From NCBI GenBank assembly GCA_013054445.1, contig JAAMPI010001626.1:1-12073 (forward strand): a stretch of DNA of 12,073 bases, in the 5' to 3' direction. The notes beneath the pieces are model-generated. The model ran no database searches. It had not been told where the DNA came from and saw only the letters and a program-made list of their open reading frames with translations. A program made the translations under genes and the position numbers. The DNA comes from Cudoniella acicularis. Taxonomy: Eukaryota; Ascomycota; Leotiomycetes; Helotiales; Helotiaceae. This document shows positions 7,693 to 12,073 of this stretch, in pieces (positions within the stretch are counted from its first letter, which is position 1; every line of letters begins with the position of its first letter).

Positions 7693-8546
7693 ATGCGCAA
7701 GGCTCCGCTCGTCATTTCCCTGCTCGTTTGCGTAGCCTCGTGTGGATTTTACACGTAAGACTTGCTTTATTCTCTTACCATTAAATGAAGATGTCTACAA
7801 TAGTCCCCTTCATCTCAAAAATCCGACACTAACACAGAAGCTGCAGCGATCTCCTCATATCTATTTTCAAATCGGGCAGACCAAGCGTCTCTACTTTCGT
7901 CAGAGGCATTCCTAAAGATCTCCTCGACACACTCGAGAACAACGAACAACAAGCCGGACAATTCGTCTGCGCAGTCCTAGATGGCGACGTCCCGGGAGCC
8001 TTCGAAAATCTCGCCACCGAACTTGCCACTGATGTCTGGGAAGAAATCCAAACCGGCTTCGAAGACGTAACTTCTTTCATCGAATCCCTCCCCACCCTCG
8101 CCCCCGCAATCCTCGACAACATAATCTCCGACGGTGAAGACGCCATCTCCGTCATCGAAGAACTATTTACAAACCCTGGAGGAGCATTAACTGTCATTGA
8201 AGGCGATGTCATGACCGTCATCTCCGACGTCGAGTCCGTAGCTGCGGGTGTCTGGAACGGACTCACTTGCTTCCTTTGTGGCTGCTGCACCTCAGGTACA
8301 ACAACTAGTCTTGACCCGCTAGCTATCCTAACTAGCTCATGCAACGATATCATGGCTGTAGCGACCACGACGTATAGTCCTACCGACCAGGTGGAAGCGA
8401 GTATCACTACGTATCCTTCTGCTCAGCCGACGCAGGGATCGGGGAGTAGAGGTACGGCGGTCCCTTCAGATGGTGCCCTTGGGTTTGTCTTGCAGGCTTG
8501 GGTGGGGCTTCTTGCTTGCTTCATTGCTTTCATTGTTGTTTTGTAA
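7693..8546 (+). CDS. Secreted GPI-anchored cysteine-bearing repeat protein
   Basis: Two exons, 7693-7754 and 7838-8546, encode 256 residues; the intron (83 nt, GTAAGA...CACAG) is phase 2. The N-terminus MRKAPLVISLLVCVASC is a typical signal peptide, with cleavage probably near residue 16-17. The C-terminus is a Ser/Thr/Pro/Gly-rich linker (about 197-232) ending in a hydrophobic tail (GFVLQAWVGLLACFIAFIVV), as in GPI-anchored wall or membrane proteins. The mature part has eight cysteines (17, 23, 65, 165, 168, 170, 171, 189), with a tight C-FL-C-G-CC cluster. Residues 96-120, 121-145 and 146-170 form a 25-residue acidic helical repeat (EDVTSFIESL, EDAISVIEEL, MTVISDVESV). The spacing does not fit the eight-cysteine CFEM pattern. 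The function is unknown; a cell-surface or secreted role is inferred. Codon usage is C-rich at third positions and the frame is intact, so it looks functional. Two other acceptors 3 and 9 nt downstream also keep the frame. Confidence 0.85.
7755..7846 (+). other. Intron with three in-frame acceptors
   Basis: The donor GTAAGA is at 7755. AG acceptors end at 7837 (ACACAG), 7840 (GAAG) and 7846 (CTGCAG), spaced 3 and 9 nt apart, so all three keep the reading frame. The last would remove Cys23. A CTAAC branch-like motif at 7829-7833 is very close to the first acceptor, which may favour the later ones. Confidence 0.5.
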
Positions 8547-8888
8547 GGTTAAAATGTTCGTTGATCAAAAACCTTGGGATAATGGAATATTCAGGTAGGA
8601 ACTTGGCACAGATTGAATTCAGGAATACCCTTAGGACGTACGCGGAGACTGGGTTAGTTCTTTAATGAGTCTTTGATATATGGATATTTAAGGAGTTAGT
8701 TTCTCCATATGCTTGTATTTTAATCATTATTATCTTAAAACATAGAATAATGTGCAAGATATCAAGGATAGAGTGAACAATTAATATGTCTTCTACGCTT
8801 CCTCCGTTTCTCCAAGAAAAATGTTTTCGTCAGAATATTTATATAGCCTTTAATCTTCTCATCGATATGAAAAGACTCAGTTAGGTAG
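8547..8888. other. 3' flank and AT-rich spacer
   Basis: This holds the 3' end of the secreted-protein gene and an AT-rich spacer (about 8650-8860) before the HET relic. I searched it for the missing N-terminal HET motifs (a WIDSLCI...QD type sequence) and found none. Confidence 0.4.
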
Positions 8889-10097
8889 TCATGTCAACTT
8901 TTGAGAGAGCGGACTCGCTTATCCAGAAGGGGGGCACGTATAAATAACCGAGCCAGCTGGGAAAGTGACGCCATAATTGAGGCATCCTAATGGGAAAAGG
9001 AGGTTGGAGATCAGCCTCTGCTCAGCCGGGCATGGGTTATGCAAGAAAGTAGTCTCGCTCCTCGGATCCTTTATTTGAGTGACAAAGGCATGTTTTGGGA
9101 ATGCCGCTCGGCCCAAAGATCTGAAGAGTTTCCTCGCTCAGTTCCGCGGTAGCCTGGGGGGTGGGAAAGCAGCGACCCGACGAAATAATTGCTTCCATTT
9201 CAAGTGAATGCAAAGAGTTTGAATGCAGACTCGGTAGCATTCTGGTTGAAGCTCGTCGAGAGATATTCAAAGCTGCAGCTATCTCATACCAACGACAAGT
9301 TGGTTGCCATGGCTGGTATAGCTAAGCGTTTCTATCATAGTGATATGGGAGAATATCTAGCGGGGCTTTGGCGAGTCAACCTCGAACTTCAGTTTCTGTG
9401 GACTTCGTTACATCCAATAGCAAACCAGGAGAACACATCTGTTAATGTCTACCGAGCTCCATCGTTCTTCTGGGCTTCAATAAACGAGGGGGTTAGGCAC
9501 AATGTAAAACAGCCGAAGATGCCTCAAGACACTAGAGTCGAGATCGTTTATGTTGCCTTGGAAAAGGTTGGGGGTTTGTTTGGACCGGTTCGCGGGGGGT
9601 TCATGCAGGTACGAGGCAAACTGAAGGAGCTGAAGCTCGTCGAAAGCGTTGATCCCATGTGCTTCCAAGATAATCTACACGCCTGCGGGGCTCATATAGA
9701 TTCTAGAAAATGTTTAATTAACGGCTGACTTGTGGAAGAGACTCTTTTCTCAGACCCCGGAGGCGTAGGAGAGGCTCAAGACAAGATTTTCTGGCCCAGG
9801 ATACAATTAACATTCAGCAGGGTCAGGCCCGAGCAATCCACATTACCATTTTACTGCCCCACTATTATTAAGGCGGTATATGAATCTAATAATTTGTATG
9901 CCTGTGAGTGGCGCATCGATGGACTGCTTCTGGAACCAACGAAAGCGAAAGTCGGAGAGTTTCGCAGAGTGGGCACTTTCTTTGCTGCAGGGGGTAAATA
10001 AAATAACCTTTTTCTGGATTCTCATGAGTTAGATTCGTCTCTCCTATACGAGGAGTATGATGAAGCTTCTGAGAAACATCTTATTACTGTCATTTGA
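8889..10097 (+). pseudogene. HET-domain gene relic with five in-frame stops
   Basis: A single reading frame carries the later half of a fungal heterokaryon-incompatibility (HET) protein. Seen in order: PLLSRAWVMQESSLAPRILY (9015-9074, the conserved R-W-QE motif), FWEC (9093-9104), FWLKLVERYS, DKLVAMAGIA (9294-9323), YLAGLWR (9354-9374), YRAPSFFWAS (9450-9479), GLLLEP (9921-9938), FRRVGTF and a tail ending HLITVI before TGA at 10095. HET proteins trigger cell death after fusion of unlike strains. In-frame stops lie at 8988 (TAA), 9150 (TAG), 9186 (TAA), 9726 (TGA) and 9999 (TAA), with no frameshift over 1.1 kb. The first part of the HET domain is missing upstream; a stop at 8886 bounds the frame. 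No intron with matching phase removes the 9150 and 9186 stops. The pattern fits inactivation by C-to-T point mutation. The open piece 9189-9728 should not be called an intact gene. Confidence 0.9.
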
Positions 10098-10890
10098 GTT
10101 GGGGATAAGATCGGCCTAGGGATTCCAATTTATTTGAGGTATGAGGACTGGTGTGGGGGAAAGGAGATAGTTGTATGCTTTTATGATAAAGAGGCCATGC
10201 ATCCCGACTTTTATGCCGTACTTTTACTGTGGGGTGACGATGATCGAGTGACCTGACATCAGGTGGGACATGGAGGAGAATAAGGGTTGTTGGAAATGAT
10301 TTGAGAAGGATCTCTGAGAGAAAAGGAGGAACAACCATATTTGGTAGAATAGTGCGCTGATGGAATACTCTGAGACTCGGTTAACATTGTTATGTAATGA
10401 CATTATTTCAAACTTGCGTGTCGTGGGAGGGTTCCCTAGGTGAGGTTTTCCGCAAGCCTTAGTGATTAGTGCCAGATTGAAGGAGAATTGCGACCCGTGC
10501 CGCTCCCGACTCAACGGTAGCCGATATCTAACTGTGCCAAATTGCAAGTTTCGGTTCCCACACGCCGGCGTCGAGATGAGATATTCCGTAAATATTTCTA
10601 GGATCTAGAAACGGTCCCGCAACACTATGTATTGTGTGTTGAATGACGGTTCTAGAAGGTTTAATGGCAGTAATAACAATAAGAGATGATCGAATATGGA
10701 AAAGCGAACTACAAGTCATACTAAATGCAAGTCTTGGGGACTATCAAGTCAGCGAAGTGGTCTCTTGTTATGTGAATTCTATTTTGTTTGTATATACTAT
10801 TTGGTTCGTAAGTATTTGGTTCGCACGAACTACCTGGTTCGTGGCGAGGAGTATGGCGAGTTTAGGCACCACAGCCCCAACTACTCCGGG
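10098..10890. other. Region without a recognised gene
   Basis: Short open frames on both strands show no domain. Near 10798-10842 the motif TGGTTCG occurs three times (two copies as TTTGGTTCG, 15 bp apart), a small degenerate repeat. No RNA gene is seen. Confidence 0.35.
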
Positions 10891-10904
10891 TTGTAGTACT
10901 ACAA
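10891..10904. repeat. Perfect 14-bp palindrome
   Basis: TTGTAGTACTACAA is its own reverse complement. It lies at the edge of the repeat-rich right-hand region and could be a protein-binding site or the join of TGTAGT/ACTACA element ends; neither is proven. Confidence 0.5.
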
Positions 10905-10996
10905 TCTGAAGTATATGACTCTCGAGTACTCTGATTAGATGGATCAAAATCGGGAGTAAACTGATTTGTAGTATAATTCCCCCTAACATAGGCCTA

Positions 10997-11215
10997 GTGA
11001 CCCAGGAGCTGTGAACTAATAGGAGGATTTTCCCCGGAGCCGTGCCCTTCTAGAAACCTCGCCCTAGTCGCTATAGTGACCTAGGAGGTATGATTTCTTA
11101 GGAGCGTTGTCCTAGGGGCCGTGCCCTCTCAGAAGCTTTCTCCTGTCGCTATGTGGCCTAGGAGCTGTGAGCTAGGAGTATTCTCCCAGAAGAAGGTTCC
11201 GAGGTACCTACAAGT
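10997..11215. repeat. Three diverged ~78-bp tandem repeats
   Basis: Units start at 10997 (GTGACCCAGGAGCTGTGA), 11076 (GTGACCTAGGAGGTATGA) and 11153 (GTGGCCTAGGAGCTGTGA), spaced 79 and 77 bp. Units 1 and 2 share GCCGTGCCCT, an AGAA segment and a GTCGCTAT end; unit 3 diverges or is cut short after about 50 bp. CCTAGGAG recurs throughout. Confidence 0.65.
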
Positions 11216-11273
11216 CCTAGGGCAGCACTCCTAGGAACTCGAGGCTTACAGGAGAAAAGTCCTGTGAGATTAC

Positions 11274-11335
11274 GGCTCCCGGGATCCTAACGATCCTCGG
11301 ATCTTCTTCTTGATCGTTGTGATAACCCGGGAGCC
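11274..11335. repeat. Inverted repeat with GC clamp
   Basis: The outer arms GGCTCCCGGG and CCCGGGAGCC pair perfectly over 10 bp. Inner arms ACGATC and GATCGT pair again across an internal bulge, leaving a loop of about 16 nt. It follows the tandem repeats directly and may be part of the same element. Confidence 0.6.
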
Positions 11336-11886
11336 TTCTGCTAGTAGTTCTCTTCTATAAATCATGAGGGAAGACTCATGAAGTCATATGTAGGCTGTAT
11401 TTATATGAGAGGACATGGCTCAATAAACTAGATCTCTATAGAAACTATGCTAAAAAGTACGTGAATCTAGACTGACTATGCTAAAGAAATCCTTAACTCT
11501 GAGCTCTGCTAGGATATAGCTATATATATCTAGTCAGGTTTCTTAGGGGGTAATCTGAGTTGTTTACGGGATAAAACTAGGTTTACTTCAATTATCAATG
11601 GTCGTGGAATTCGGCCTTGCCGGTTTTGGGATGGCACCCCTAAGAGCACTTCAGCTAATTCTACGTGTTACACTTCTTGGTTAAACTAAGTAAAACGTTG
11701 ATAAAGGCATCGAATTACGCTGAGTATCTAAGAAATGCTGAACGTCAGGAAGACGATAATCAAGGACCAATAAAACAATATATCGTTTAAGCGCCCCTAG
11801 GATTTAATTATTCCTTAAAACGAGAAACTCCTGTCTAGTATAAAAGAATAAAAGTCAGGTATGTAAGGACAGAGTGAGGGTAAGTG

Positions 11887-11910
11887 GCTCTATAAAGGGG
11901 TTTATAGAGC
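11887..11910. repeat. Perfect 10-bp hairpin carrying TATAAAG
   Basis: GCTCTATAAA (11887-11896) pairs with TTTATAGAGC (11901-11910) around a GGGG loop. The left arm also forms a TATAAAGG box on the plus strand. Confidence 0.55.
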
Positions 11911-11977
11911 TTAACCTATTTTTAGAATTGAGCGGTCCAAATCTGGCTCCCTAGTACTTAGTAGGCTGCTCGATAGG

Positions 11978-12021
11978 TACCCGTGGGTAGGAGTAAGGAG
12001 AGTTACTCCTACCCGCGGGTA
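11978..12021. repeat. 19-bp hairpin in GGGTA/TACCC-rich DNA
   Basis: Arms 11978-11996 and 12003-12021 pair over 19 bp with one T/C difference around the 6-nt loop GGAGAG. The right arm contains the perfect palindrome TACCCGCGGGTA (12010-12021). ACCCGYGGGTA occurs three times (11979, 12011, 12054), and GGGTACCC lies at 12033-12040. Confidence 0.7.
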
Positions 12022-12073
12022 TACCCATGTACGGGTACCCAGTCTACGGATAGACCCGCGGGTAGGTGGGCAT

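Larger units (their letters stand above)
10905..12073. repeat. Non-coding repeat-rich region, probably mobile-element derived
   Basis: No reading frame of note occurs in about 1.1 kb. The region holds the ~78-bp tandem repeat (10997-11215), a large hairpin (11274-11335), a direct repeat ACTATGCTAAA (11444-11454 and 11475-11485), a TGTTAC motif at 11666 that could start an LTR, two further hairpins, and GGGTA/TACCC-rich DNA at the window edge. No transposase or polymerase motif is present, so any element is non-autonomous or continues beyond the window. Confidence 0.45.

Noticed and set aside
7829..8407. 192-codon open frame antisense to the GPI-protein gene
   Set aside because: It lies wholly opposite an exon with strong coding features and is S/T/M-rich with no domain; it follows from the C-rich third positions of the real gene.
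7693..8546. CFEM domain in the secreted protein
   Set aside because: There are eight cysteines, but the spacing (one near 23, one at 65, then a cluster at 165-171) does not match CFEM.
9149..9225. Intron that would remove the stops at 9150 and 9186 in the HET relic
   Set aside because: A GT at 9149 leaves phase 2, but the nearby AG acceptors give phase 0 or 1, so the frame is not restored.
9189..9728. Stand-alone 179-codon gene
   Set aside because: It is the stop-bounded middle of the HET relic: HET sequence continues in the same frame on both sides, and the apparent start is a TTG.

Overview
The window looks like a gene-poor, repeat-bearing stretch of a filamentous ascomycete (Pezizomycotina) genome. 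Genes are interrupted by 44-61 nt introns with GT donors, CTGAC/CTAAC-type branch sites and YAG acceptors. There is a fungal heterokaryon-incompatibility (HET) gene relic, an Ayg1-type pigment hydrolase and a fungal-style GPI-anchored secreted protein, plus AT-rich tracts and palindromic repeats typical of transposon-derived fungal DNA. A leotiomycete is a reasonable guess but is not proven by the sequence.

Layout. 85-1240 (minus): a coiled-coil plus SAP-domain gene that is either spliced through a 164-nt intron or is decaying. 1726-3224 (minus): a complete six-exon gene for a 412-residue Ayg1 family alpha/beta hydrolase (heptaketide hydrolyase type) with an intact Ser-Asp-His triad; this is the best supported gene here. 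3225-4930: upstream DNA and a few weak short ORFs. 4934-6271 (minus): broken coding traces in several frames, ending in an ankyrin-like fragment. 6300-6730: an LTR-like or promoter-like segment with a TATA box and CT-rich leader, followed by a very AT-rich, palindromic tract. 7693-8546 (plus): a two-exon gene for a secreted GPI-anchored, cysteine-bearing protein with a 25-residue helical repeat. 8889-10097 (plus): a HET gene relic that keeps one reading frame over about 1.2 kb but carries five in-frame stops and lacks the first part of the HET domain. 10900-12073: non-coding DNA with a three-copy ~78-bp tandem repeat, several strong hairpins and a repeated ACCCGYGGGTA motif.

No operon-like logic is expected or seen. 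The Ayg1 homologue is a tailoring enzyme that normally follows a non-reducing polyketide synthase, but no polyketide synthase or other pigment gene is in the window. The contrast between two intact genes and at least two decayed ones, with stop codons mostly of the CAA/CAG to TAA/TAG kind and AT-rich neighbours, fits a region shaped by transposon insertion and C-to-T mutation (RIP-like). I see no tRNA, rRNA or CRISPR.
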